Position numbers and translations under genes: made by a program | Shown here: piece by piece, positions 1-11,934 of the stretch | Numbering within the stretch: position 1 is the stretch's first letter | How the letters are laid out: each line of letters starts with the position of its first letter | Notes under the pieces: generated by a model | Database searches by the model: none | What the model was told of the DNA's origin: nothing | What the model saw: only the letters and a program-made list of their open reading frames with translations | DNA from: Vitrella brassicaformis | Lineage: Eukaryota > Sar > Vitrellaceae | DNA: 64,000 bases | Direction: 5' to 3' | Assembly (NCBI GenBank): GCA_001179505.1 | Contig: CDMY01000656.1 | Span: 156,636-220,635 of the forward strand

Positions 1-214
1 GGCCACACTAGATTGCTTCGTGTGCAACGAACCATCGTCGCCTTTTAGCCTTACAAATGCGTCCATATCGTCCCCATACCGCGCATTCGGGTGCCATGAG
101 CTCCCAAGCGGCCTCACGGGCCTCTGTGAGGCATCTGGGCCTTTTTCGTCTCTGTCGGCGGGAGGCTTTGATGCCCATCTGCCAACCAGAGTCCTCGAGA
201 CACAATCCTTAAGT

Positions 215-3200
215 ATGGATGCCTTATCCCCCAGGATCGATGGGTGCAAGCACATTCTGTGTTGTCTGTGTCTCTTTTTATGTCTGTCAGTGGATGTGAA
301 GGCGTGCAACCAGACCGCCGCTGTGGAGGTCTGCTTCCCCCTCGGCTCGCCAGTGCTTGTCAGCGCCACCCTCTCACGACGCCTCTCAAACATCAATCTC
401 GTCTTCAACGCGCCGGTTGCCATCATGGCGTGCGACGCCTTCTATACCTTCTCATCCCAGTCGAGGATCATCCCGTGTGACGCCTTGCTCGACCTGGCCG
501 CCTTAACAGCAGACTGGCGATGCCAATGGACGTCGCCCTTCCAGATATTTGTGTTCTTTCCCATTGCTGAGACGCCGCCGACGAGTGTGACGATGCGCGA
601 GGGCCGAGTGGTGCTGCTGGCGGTAGCGGAGCAGTGGACGGACGTCAGCGGCAATGTGACAGGCTCCGGCCCTCCACTCGGATGGTTTGCCGGTGCGCAG
701 ACCGTCCCTGTGCTAAGCGACGAATCAGACTGTGGACACCAGAAGCAAGATGACAGAGGAGATGCTGCCCTCTTCCCCAGCGAATCATCACTGAGATGCC
801 CCGTCATCGATTGGCCCGAGGCAGTGGGCGTGTCGGGGTGTTTTCCTGTCCTCCTGGACGCACTCATGTCTCCCAACACCAAAGTGGGTGGCGGCTGGCG
901 AGGGTTGCTCAGCGACTCGGCTGTTCTGACGTACGAGTGCTTCGGTGGCTCGTCGTGTGCCATTTTGCAGCCATGGCTGGGCAACGGATGCCAGGTCAGC
1001 GGCTCGGCTTACTGCAAGCTCAGGACGTTCCTCCCTGCAGCAGAGATCACGTCCAATGTGACTCTGAGGCTCACTATCGAGGCTGAGGGCTGCACAAGCG
1101 CCACACAGACGACACTCTACCCATTAACAACAGGAGGGGGCCAGCTCCCTCTGGCTTTGCCGCGGACGCCCATGCAGCAAGAGATCGGCATCGCTGACCC
1201 ACTCACCCTGCGGCTCGACACGGCCACGACGGCTCTGGAGACATGTCCGTCAGCATCAGACGCGAACACCTATCCCTTCTCGGCTCAGCGGTCGCTGAAC
1301 GTCGATCGGCCTCCGGTGACAGGGAGTGCATCCAGCCCGGTCTTCGCATGGACTGACGTCAACCATCGAACCCATTCCCGCCTGCTGGCTGTCGAGTGGA
1401 GCATGTCCCCCCCACAGCCGGATCTCGCCCCCGTCAGCCAGTCGAACCCAGCCGTGTTTTCTCTCCCACCTTTCGCCCTACCCGTCGGCCAGTGGCGTGT
1501 GTCGGCCACCGTCTACCAGAGGAGCGAGGGCTCAGAGGCGGACGTGCCAACACAAGTGACGGTGCCATTTGACGTGCATGTCGTGGATCGATGGTCGGAA
1601 GCTGACTCGCGGCTGCTGGTGTCTCACTCTCCTGTGGTGGATGCGAGGTGCCCATTCGCCCTGCTGGCTCGTGTCGACCCATCTGTTGTCCTGGAGTTGC
1701 CACGCCTCATGAGCGTCACGGTCGAGTGGGCGTGTGAGACTGCGGATGGGATCAGCTGCCCTTTTGCCCTGACGACCGACCAGCTGACTGTCGGTGATGT
1801 GCTGCTGCAGAGCGACTTTGTGGGGATCGCTTACACGTCCACACCCACAGCAGGGTCCTATCGCTTCACAGCGACAGCGATGGCGAGGCCGATGGGCGGC
1901 TCTCAGTATGTTATTGCAACGACTGTTGCGTGGGTCGAGGCCAAGACGGTTGGCTACCTTGACGGCAGATCTCCGCAGTGTGTCGCTGGAGGCTTCCTAC
2001 CAACACCGCGGCTCGTGTCTCATCAGGATTTGGGTCTTGATGCGCTGAGAGGCTACGTCGTGACGGAGGCTGCGGCCAGCCCGCCGTCATTGGCTGATGT
2101 GCAGTGGTTCGTGACGCCGGCAGATAGCGGTCATGTGGTGGCTTCCGCGGTGTCGGCGAACGAACAGACAATCACACTGTCGTCTCTCACTCTGCAAGAG
2201 CTGACGCCTCCTGCCGGATGGAATGCCCTGCAGCTGACGGAAGGAGGAGAATACGTGTGGCGTCTCGGGATTGACCCCTCTCGGTATCAGTACGACAATG
2301 GCGGTGTTCTCGCAACGATCGAGGTGGCAAGGAGCGGGGCTCTCCAAGTCAATGCGCCTCCCTTGGTGGGGCAGCTCCCTATGCACGTTGACACCTCCCC
2401 TCCCACAGCCGGCATCACCCCGGTGACCCTCAACATCCTCGAGGTCGCCTCCCTGTCCCCATCCCTCGAACACCAGTTTGCCCTCAACACCACCACCATC
2501 CAGCCATTCGGCGATCCCTACATCACATGCACCCTTCCCCCAGGCCACTGGACGATACGCGGCATGGCTGTCGACCCCCTCGGTGGGAGAGGCGAGGCGA
2601 CGACAACAGTCCAGGTGCAGAGCCTTGCCCAGGGGTTGTTCCTGACTCCAACGAATCCCCCAACTCAACAGAAGGTTGTGGATCTGTGGGGGCGGTCGTT
2701 CGACAGCTGGGCCAGGAATGCCGTGAGAGTGCTTCTCCGGATTGAGGCTGGGCATCACTCTCCATGGGCCATCCTGCAGACGTGTGCTTCGGTCATCGCT
2801 GAGTTGGAAGGTGAGACGCTGGAGGCAAAAGGGAAGGCTTAATGCATTGTGTGCGTGTGCGTGTGCATGTGTTGGCAGAATATCGCGCGGCATTGGATCG
2901 GGGCAGGGACGTCGTGAATGTGGCGCTTGTGGCGACTGCTCCTGATCCAGTAAACGCAGCGGCACTCACCGTGGTGCATGACATGAATCCGTGCACGTCT
3001 GTTCCCTCGTTCTTGAATCTTGAATCATGTCAGGAGTCGGCCAGGGCCGTCAAGATCAGCTCGGGTGACCTCCTGTCCTCAATCCCGTCCTCCCGCACCC
3101 AATGGCTGGATCTGCAGACCACCGCCCTCCACTCGCTGCAGATCACCACACACATACTCTCCTCTCCAGGCATCCTCACAACGCCCCTCGCCCCCTCATC

Positions 3201-6200
3201 TGCCGCCGGCCGTCTGGCTGAGCTCGGCTCGCGGCTGCTGCTTGCCTACCCTCTGATGCCGCCCACGTCGCATTCTGAGGGCACTGGCGACCTCATCACA
3301 CTGATTACCGACGGGCTCAATGGCACAGCGGCCGCAGATGGCGACATCGGCATGGATGCCCTGTTGAAAGGCATGGCCCAGGTGGTTGTTGCCTTGGCGA
3401 GGGCGACGAGCGAAGCTGAGCTGACACGGTGGATTCGTGGAGACGACGTGGCCAGTGAGGGCACTCAGCTGGTCGGTCAGTCTGCTTACCATGACACCAA
3501 GCACCTCGCACGGGCGTACGAGACACAGGCGAAGGCTCTGATGTCGCTCTCGGCCTTTCTCGCGACATCCTACCGAGGACAGCAGATCGTTCTGCAGGGC
3601 GGACCTGACTCCTGCATTGTCGTGACGCAGTGGGCGGAAGGCGAGACCGTTTCTCTCAGCGCGACACCGTGCGGGTCATCTGTGAACCTCACCCTCCCCG
3701 CCTCCTCCCCTGGCGCACTGCTGCCGTCTGGCCGTCGGCTGTCCACCTCCACGGCTTCGTTCGTGAGCCTGGCCGTCTGGAACGGCGGGTACTTCGGCTC
3801 GACAGAGGAGCCGGAGCGCTCTGTGGTCACGGCGGGTCGACTCAGCTCCCTTGTGACACCGGTAATCAGTGTGGCTTTCGGCCCGGTGGGCGGGAATGAG
3901 ACTGTTTTCGTTGACGAGGTTACCCTGCAGCTGCCCCTTATCTACAACCAAAGTAAGGAAGGGACTACACATATTCAGGACAGGCGTCTTATGTCTCCTT
4001 TTTGTTGTGGGGCCATCAGATGACACTTTGAGATTTGCGGATCGCGCACGCTGCGTGTGGTGGCACCCTGGCCTCCAAATGTTTACCTCTCTGTACTGCG
4101 GGGCGGCCGTCGACGGCTCCTCTGCCTCTCTCTCGTGCCGCTGCACGCGCCTCACACCCACCATCCTGTACGGCGAGCTCCTCAACGACATTTCTGCGTT
4201 CCTTGCCCCTCTGCCCCCTCTGCACATCCGCGATGGCGGCATCGCTGCGCTCTTCTGCATCTGGTCTGTCACCCTCTTTGGCCTGCTGCTGGTCTATGCC
4301 GGCCTGGCTTTTGACCGTCACAAGGGGCGCATCAACAAGGCCTTCTGGCTGAAGGCATGGTTCATCGAGGAGGGGGCGGAGGGCGAACAGATAAGGTGGG
4401 CGGGGAGGAGGTACCGGACTTACTCTTGGGGCGGCGCTGGAAAGGGGACAAAGGGCAAAGGGGCGCTCTACCAGACCCTCAAGACAATGTCGGGCAGGAC
4501 GGAAGGCCTCTCAGAAAGCGTGAGAGAGAGAGGGACACGATGGATGGATGCATCAAGTGCAGGATACGTGTGACGTCAAGTGGAGTGGAGTCTTGTGTGC
4601 TCAGGTGCGGACTCTCCGAATGATGCGTCGTCGGCAGCAGGGCCGGCAGGACACGAAAGAGGGCTCATCGTCGTCTTCTTCTTCTTCCGCCTCTGGCCGC
4701 TCCGCCCGCATGGCCATCGCCAAGAGAATGTTCCTCAGGTCAGTCAGCGGACACATTACATTCACACACAAGGGAGATGCCTGATGCTCCGCTCTGTCTC
4801 CTCCCACCATCTTTCTGTACAGGCAGAAGACGACAGACATCGAGAAGGGCCCTGAGGTCTCCCCAGACAGGCCGCCAGGCCCCTCCCCGCCCCCTGCTGA
4901 CACGGCACCTGTGAAGCCAAAACAGCAGCGGGGCAAATGGGAGGTGCCCCTGCCCAGCTCAGTGCCTGGTGTCCCCGCCCCGCCCCGATCCCCTCCCCGC
5001 CAGCTGATGACACAGAAGAGTGAAGGACACGGCAGTGTGTCTGAGTTCGCCGCCTTGCCTCCGCCCCCCGCTCGCTTTGAGAGTGTTGGCGAGCACGCGA
5101 TGAGCCCACCGGAAAACGGGCAGGAGGGAGCAAAGAAGGAGACCCATGCTGATCAGGAAGCCAAAACTGGTGAGACACACATGTGACTGATCACGCCACC
5201 ATGTCATGGTGGGTGGATGGATGGATGGATGTGCAGACCTGGCCAGCTCTCTGGCCAGCAGTGCCGGGGGTCAGCGGGGGATCCTCAAGCAGACTGGGGG
5301 CCCGGCGAATGGCAACGTGGGCGACAACAATAGCAATAGCCACAACCGGCAAGTGACGATGAAGTCGGACGAGAGAAGCCGGTCGGCCGACGAGAGATCA
5401 CACGTGACGGTGGTGGAGACATTGCCAGAGGAGGACGAGTGGTCTCAGGCCACAAGCGACCTCGATAGCGAGCTATCACACAAGGTAGGTGCTTGGGGGT
5501 CCACACGACGCACTGGGGGGAGGAGGGCTCCCACTCTCTCTCTGTGTGTGTGTGTGTGTGTGTGTTGTCAGCTCAGCTCGATGAAGACATTCGAGTTCAC
5601 CGGGTGGTCCACCCTCATGACCATCTGCCTTGTCTTGTGGAAGCGGCACCCATTGCTCTCCCTCTTCACCATGAACCCACACATCGGCGCAGTCAAGAGG
5701 TGCCTGAACGTTTGTGTTGCTGGGAGAGAGACATCTCATCTCATTCGACCCTTCATGAATTTCTTCTGCAGAGCGCTGCTCCGTTTTGCCCACATAGCGA
5801 GCAGCGCCGCCATATTCTCTGCACTCTTCGCCTTCGCGCGGGCGTCGATCGCTGGCGACTGGTCGCCCAATTTCCGCCAGACCGTTGAGAGTGATGCCTC
5901 CAGACGGGTGTCGCTGGGATGCCATCGGGACCTTCTGCTGTTCTTCCTCCCTGTGCTGAGCGATTTGTTGGCGTATGCCTTGAGCCCGTCTAGTTACTTG
6001 TACGTGTTGGTGATGCGGAAGAGGGTCTATGTGGAGATCCTCTCGCCTGTGCAAAAAGACGACATTGTCAACCTGTGAGCAAAGCCAATGTGTGTGGATC
6101 GCTGCCCATCTCCTCTGTGTGTGTGTGATTGTCAGGTGGCGTCTCCGCGACCGTCTGTCGTGTGTGTTGCTGTGGCTGTGGATCGTGTCTTGTGGGTTCG

Positions 6201-6798
6201 TCATCCCCCACGCCATCCTCCTCTCTGGCGGATTCGACAGTGTGGAGGGGCCATTCGCCAGCGGCCTGGCCCTCACTGTCTTCCTCTGGTGGCCCATCGC
6301 CACACCATTGCTGGTCAGACCCACACACAACACAAGAGAAACACCAAACACCTCGTGGACCCTTTTGTGTGTGTCTCCCTCTGTGTGTGTGGGCAGCTGC
6401 TAAGCACCCAGGTCATGCTTCTTCGGCTAGTGCTGTCTTATGACTGTGTCGACGGCCTGCTCACTCTGCTGCCCGGCCTGATGGACTTCTCGTGGATCCT
6501 ATCCGGCGACAGACATGACCTCGTTGAGGAGATCAGACATTTGCACTACGAGACACACACGCTAGCTGAGGAGCTGAAGATGGCCCGGTTGCGCAAGCTC
6601 ACTCGGCTGGCCACACGTGCGCAGGGGCCGGAGGGAGAGAGGCTGCGGGCTATGATAAGCAGGATGGGGCCGAGAGTCAGCGGTGAACCGGCGGCAACCA
6701 TTGGAGAGGAGAGCGATGGGTCGGCTGTAGTGGCGGCTGGGGACGTGGCAGGGGTAGCGAAAGAAGGAGGAAACGGCGCAGCGATGCCAGCTGGGTGA
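215..6798 (+). CDS. REJ/polycystin-1-like multi-pass membrane protein
   Basis: Ten exons join in frame: 215-2810, 2879-3952, 4020-4519, 4605-4738, 4823-5169, 5237-5484, 5572-5699, 5772-6074, 6136-6313 and 6397-6798 (1969 aa). I chose the ATG at 215 because a signal peptide follows it: a Cys/Leu-rich core (ILCCLCLFLCLSV) with likely cleavage after VKA. An in-frame ATG at 20 would bury this signal. The large ectodomain (to about residue 1290) is Cys-containing, with a REJ-like stretch (VEWSMSPP...QWRVSATVY, about residues 390-435). A GPS-like LSCRCTRLTP lies near residue 1261. Hydrophobic segments follow at about 1296-1321, 1644-1665, 1682-1702, 1729-1749, 1784-1808, 1817-1836 and 1842-1866. 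This order resembles the N-terminal half of polycystin-1 family proteins, which act as surface receptors or mechanosensors. I see no PLAT domain and no PKD2-type channel half. Function is inferred from the architecture only. The 5' UTR may extend beyond the window. Confidence 0.8.
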
Positions 6799-7865
6799 GG
6801 TGACGTGTGTGTGCGTGTGTCCGCGGGCTTGACGCTTGTTGTTATGCGTCAAGAGTGTATGTATGCGCAAGCAAGCTGGTGGGGTGTTTGTCTCCCAATG
6901 CATTCAATGGTGTTCGTGTGTCACACATCGCGGAAGGAAGCAACATTTGATTGGTCAATGAGTGAGCATGTCGCCATCTCAATGAGGCACACGTGTGTCG
7001 CACCCTCCCCCTCCCCCATCCGTCCATCCATCCATCCATCCACCCACCATGCTCTCGCCACGCGCACCACTCACTGAACCAATCTCCTACTCTTGCCCTT
7101 GCACTTGGCCTCCCTCCTGCGTCAGTGTCGTGCGCCTCTTCCGTCTCGCACACCCCCACGCCATGGGCAGCCACACATGCGGTTCATGCACGTGTGGACG
7201 ACCATGACGTGGCTGTGCGCTAAATGGAAGAGGCCACACTGATGACACAGACTGACTGACAAGGCACCAGCCAGCAGATCCCGAGAGAGAGGAAGGAACG
7301 GGGCGGACGGTGTATCTCGGAAAAGGCTCGTTCGGTCCGTCGCAGTACAGCGGATAGGCCGCAAGCAGACATACCAAGCCACACACAGACAAACACACAC
7401 ACACACGTACTCACTACATCCATACAGACAGACAGACAGATAGACGTACAAACGTGTGGGCAGGCAGGCAGTCAAACAGACAGCAGCGCTCTATAGATAT
7501 CGATCGGTCACAGATATATATACGTCATGTGCACCCACCAAGAGCCACGCCCGCGCATGCAGCAATCTGTCTGACAGACAGACCACTCAGTGGACCGCTT
7601 GATTGATATAGGCAGCTAGACAGACAGGCAGACAGACAGACAGATAGGCAGGCAGGGGGGCACTCTGTACAGTCCGTCCGTCCGTCAGTCAGCAAAACCG
7701 AGCGAGCAAGCGACCAGCCAGCCAGCCAGGCAACTTACACAAGCGACCCCCTCGCCAGGCCAGCCAGCAGCCGCACCAAAACAAGACACCACACACCCAG
7801 ATAGACAGAAGGTCAAGACAGCAAGATCAGGTCAGACCCCCCAACGCCCTCAGTCAGTCAGACAG
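6799..7865. repeat. Intergenic, simple-repeat rich
   Basis: This lies between two convergent genes. It contains (CCAT)n near 7022-7050, (CACA)n near 7380-7406, many (GACA)n blocks between 7420 and 7660, and a TATATATA patch near 7515. I see no open frame with splice or protein-like character. It presumably holds both 3' UTRs. Confidence 0.7.
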
Positions 7866-8778
7866 TCAGTAGGTCTTTGCGAGGTCCTTGCGTCCGCAGA
7901 ATTTGGCCGCCAGTCCCCTGCCCAGCCCCGTCACGATCTTGTACCCCCAGAAGAACGACACCGCCTGCAGCCCAAACGCCCCGCCCTTCACCATCCACGT
8001 GTTCTTGTCGCTCACTATCGTCCGGTACGTCAGAACCGGAGCCGGGCCGAACCGAGCCCCCAGAAACACGATGCAGAACCAAAGCGACACCCAGTCGTAG
8101 GCCGACAGCCGCAGGGGGGACCGCTTCCGCTTCTCGGATTGTGAGGGGTCGTTGTGCGCTGGGGGCTGTGGCGGTGGTGGCTGTGGTGATGATGGGTTCT
8201 TGTCGCGTTGTTCTCTGAGGAAGTGTCTTGCGATGAGGAGGGGGGTGGAGAGCTCTGCGATGAAGGTGCAGTAGACGAGCTCCGTACCCGACTTGTCGTC
8301 ACGCAAACACGACAGCAGGCCCACGATGCTCGAAAAGTGATGCAGAGTCATCCCCCAGTGACCTGACGACACATCACACCGCACCACCACACCAACACAC
8401 ACATGCCATGCGACTCTATCCTGTCTGTGTCATGACCTCCCTCCCTCTCTCATCTCACTAGCTAAGCTCACCGAGTGTGGTGGCGACTCCGAGGTCATAG
8501 AAGAAGTAGCCCGCCCCGATCTGCAGGAGCCTCCTCTGCATGGGCAGCATCTGCGCCCCGATCTCGCTGTGGAGGTTCTCTGTCCACACGACATAGCCGC
8601 CCAGGGTGATGCAGAGGACGCTGTGCAGGGCGGTGACCATTTTGTTGATGGGCTCGATGGTCCGCTTGGGGTAGAAGCTCTTTAAAATGAAGTGCAGCAG
8701 CACCCACACGCACACCTGCGACAGGATGGGGCCCCATATCGACGCTGACAGCCACTCGCTGCCCGCAAGCATGTCCAA
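7866..8778 (-). CDS. TLC-domain (TRAM/LAG1/CLN8-type) membrane protein
   Basis: Two exons on the minus strand, 8778-8472 and 8362-7866, join across a GT-AG intron to give 267 aa. The protein has several hydrophobic helices: the N-terminal WGPILSQVCVWVLLHFIL, a segment around LHSVLCITLGGYVVW, GYFFYDLGVATTLG, and two late helices. The motif LHHFSSIVG spans positions just after the splice. It matches the conserved His-His signature of TLC domains, found in TMEM56/TLCD-type proteins and ceramide synthases. A proline-rich loop (SSPQPPPPQPP) lies between the later helices. The ceramide synthase Lag1 motif is not evident, so a TLCD-type role in membrane lipid handling is more likely than acyl transfer. 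It is divergent from the gene starting at 9045, with 266 bp between the start codons. Confidence 0.82.
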
Positions 8779-9044
8779 CGTGGCTTCTTAGAGGGTGGGT
8801 GCTGCTCAACACATCCACCGATGCGAGCTTGGCCTTCCTTTGCGAGCTAAGACAAAAAAGCGAGTGAAAATGATGTGCGCAGGAACGTAGCTGCGGCTGG
8901 CTCCCCATCTCCCCACTCAGTCTGCCCCAAACAAGGGCAAACAGTCGTGGTGTTAGGATAGTAAGAGGGTTCGCTCCCTGGTGGAATCGAATCAGCCTCT
9001 CTGACAGTGTCTGTCTTATCGCTGACGACAATTGGCTGACGACG
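8779..9044. promoter_or_regulatory. Shared 5' region of two divergent genes
   Basis: These 266 bp separate the start codons of the TLC gene (minus) and the multi-pass membrane protein gene (plus). Both promoters and 5' UTRs should be here. I see no TATA box that I could assign with confidence. Confidence 0.5.
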
Positions 9045-9166
9045 ATGGAGACCCTTATCGTCTATTCGCTGTGGGCGCTGTCAACGCTGGGCTTCACTCT
9101 CATCTCCCTCAAGAGGTCAAAAGGACCGAGGGACAGACGATAGAGAAAAGAGAGAAAGTGTCCTTC

Positions 9167-9205
<39 letters not shown>

Positions 9206-10219
9206 TATGTGTGTCAGGCTTGTGCTGACGTTCTTGTGGATCATCCAGTCGTTCATATCGGTGCTTGTCCATGAAGTGGCCGACTCCGCCGTGGCCTGCG
9301 GCATGGCCATCACCTGCGCCTGGGCTATCAACGTCGGCTGGTTCAGCGCGCGGCTGGCACACGGCACACTTTGGCAGTCAATCCTCACGTAGGACACACA
9401 GACAGAGAGGCCGCCTGTCCAACCAAGCGGTTGGTGCGGATTGTCTGTCTGTCTGTCTGTGTGTGTGTCGTCAGATACTGGCATCAGGCGTTTCCGAACC
9501 AGCCGAAGTCGGTGGTGTCATGGTGCGTGTTTGTGGGTGACGTGATGCTGCACCCCCTGATGCTGTTCCTGCTGCTGCGGTACACCGACGAGATCTCCCC
9601 CATCCAGGGGCTCATATGCTTCTTCTCCATCCGGCTCTACCTCCTGCTCATCGAGGGCGGCTGGTTCCCCGACGGACACGCCCTCAATGCCCTGTACAAG
9701 TTCCTGCCGCCACAGCCCGAGCACGTCTTCTACTCTATGTATATCGGTCAGCCAGCCGACCCCCACACACAGAGGGAAAGGAGAGGAGAGCGGACGCAGT
9801 TAGTTAACTCGTGTGTGTCGGTCGGCTGGTGTGTAGGTGAGGTGGCAGCGGAGCTGTACATTCTCTTCGGCATCATCCCGTCCAGCGCTCTCCGCTTCTC
9901 TTTCCGCGCCCTTGTGGTCATGGCCTGGCTCTACGGCCTCATCTACACCGGCAGGCGGTCATGGATACAGCCGCTCAAGAGGTTCCTCCTCCACACCACT
10001 CAGCACAGGAGGAAAACCGCCGACGCCTTCCCTTCAGCCAGTGGTGTCGCTAGCGACGGTGGAGCGGGGGCTGTGTGCGGGGGGAATGGGAATGGGAGCG
10101 GGAGGAGCGACCTGTGCGGGTCGCCGCGTGTGAGGCGGATGAGGGCCTGCCACTCAGTGCCCGATGTGCACATGGTCAGTGAGTGTGTGACCATCACACC
10201 ATTTTCGTGGCGCGCAATG

Positions 10220-10255
<36 letters not shown>

Positions 10256-10432
10256 TGTGTGCAGAGCGGAGTGGCGGTGTCGGCGCGCAAGCTGGTGGAG
10301 GCGACGTGGACCCTCGCAGGGGCCGACCTGTTGATGCCGGTCGACGACGGCCGGCTTCGCTCGACCTCGCCGTCGGGCCCCCTCAGCCCTCTGCTGCCCA
10401 CTGGCACCCCAGGGCCAGGCGACAGGACATGA
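9045..10432 (+). CDS. Multi-pass membrane protein of unknown function
   Basis: Five exons, 9045-9115, 9218-9388, 9475-9746, 9837-10174 and 10265-10432, give 339 aa. Each splice restores frame. The protein begins METLIVYSLWAL and is strongly hydrophobic over its first 240 residues, with six or seven likely helices (SLWALSTLGFTLI, LVLTFLWIIQSFISVLV, VVSWCVFVGDVML, LMLFLLLRY, LYILFGIIPSS, ALVVMAWLYGLIY). A basic, Ser/Gly-rich tail follows. I recognise no family signature. The 5' start at 9045 gives a hydrophobic N-terminus that runs smoothly into exon 2. The alternative ATG at 9032 is out of frame with it. Its divergent neighbour is also a membrane protein, but that does not prove a link. Confidence 0.72.
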
Positions 10433-10838
10433 CTGACACACGCACCACGGACGGACGGACGGAGAGGGGAGAGAGAATTTGGCTAGCTGCGGTTCGGTGG
10501 TTGGCTTGGCTTTGCTTGGCTGGTGCGGCTGATGATTGTTTGAGGGATTGTGGCATGGCATCGATTATGACTTGCTGGAGAGAGAGCTTCACTGCTTGCT
10601 GGGCGGACGGAGCGGCCTGACTCTCTGCTCGTTGCCGTCCGCTCCTCGAGAGTGTGTGTCTTTTTTGTGCCGTTCGTCCGTCTGTCTGTCTGTCTGCCTG
10701 TCTATAGAGTGATGCGCATCGCGTCCATTGATCCTTCATGTGCCCGAGGACACGGGGGGGCCGAGCGCACTCTAGTGACTGACGCCCTCTCCCTCTCCCC
10801 TTCACGCAGCCTCGCTTGTTTCTTTGTTTCTTTGTTTA

Positions 10839-10873
<35 letters not shown>

Positions 10874-11934
10874 ATGGGTTTGCTTTTCATCCGGCCTCTT
10901 TTTTCCGGCACTCGTCGGCCATTTGCGTCCGTCTGTGTCTGTCTGTCTGTGTATGGTCGGTGTTGCGTCAGTCAGGTGTGTGTACTTTACGTGGGGCGCC
11001 GGGGAGTGTCACTGTGTCGGTGTGAACCGCTTGTGGCCGTGGCCGTGTGTGTGATCTTTTTGGGCTACCTGAATGACTCACTGGTGGATGGATGGATGTG
11101 GCGGCCGGCCGTCGGTCAGTGCAGTGGCTGTGCTGCATATGGCCAGCTGCCCGGCCACCACCCAGGGTGGCTTTGGTGTGTTTGGTTGGCGTGTACGTGT
11201 TGCGCAGGGGGGAAGGGGGAGGGTGGGAGGGGGAGAGAGAGACAGGGACAGAGACAGAGACAGAGAGAGAGGGACACGCTTCCAGAGAGAGAGAGAGAGA
11301 GAGATACACCACGCGAGGATGCCAGTAGAGTAAACTCTTTATGACGGTTGGTGTCTTGGTGTGGTGGTGCAGCAGTGCATCCTTGCGTCGATTGCATGCG
11401 AGAGAGACGAACAGACCAACAGACAGACAGAGGAGCGCATGGCGTCTCGGTGATGCTCGTGTGTTGCGGTGTGTGGCAAACGAGGTGGCGACGTGTCCCT
11501 CGACGCTCGGTGGTGAGTGTCTGTCGAGGGGTACGTCGCCGATGGTGGGGCCACGACACACAAAAACACGATGATAACTGAAACAATGGAATGAATCTCA
11601 ATGAATGAATGAATCAGTGAATGGATGACCGAGAAATGGATCGATGGATGGATCGATGGATGGGCGAACCAGCCACAGCCAGTCAGTCCATCTACACAAG
11701 ACATACATACACCTAGACCATGTGTGCACAGACAATAACGGCTGGCAACGGAACCCTGCAGGGTTTCAAACCCTGCAACCCCAGCGGGCAGATCTGCGCA
11801 TCCGACTCACTCATCAAACCGGCAAGTGCAGCGCACCCACGGGCACAAATCGACGCGCATTCTCACCGGGTCGAAAGATCTCTGCCGTCGTTGCCTCTTT
11901 TGTGGTCATCGCGCAGGTGGCTCAGACAGAGAGA
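10433..11934. repeat. Intergenic, microsatellite rich
   Basis: About 1.5 kb without a supportable gene. It contains (TCTG)n at about 10676-10705, a (CT)n(GT)n tract at 10840-10873, (GAGA)n and (GACA)n tracts at 11230-11310, (TGAA)n at 11595-11625 and (GGAT)n at 11625-11665. The last part should be the BBS2 promoter and 5' UTR. Confidence 0.65.

Noticed and set aside
2087-2965. 292-codon antisense open frame
   Set aside because: It is the mirror of a GC-rich coding exon. It is rich in His/Arg/Pro, crosses an intron of the sense gene and has no recognisable motif.
7420-7660. CRISPR-like array of short direct repeats
   Set aside because: The units are pure (GACA)n/(GTCT)n microsatellite with no spacers, in a eukaryotic genome.
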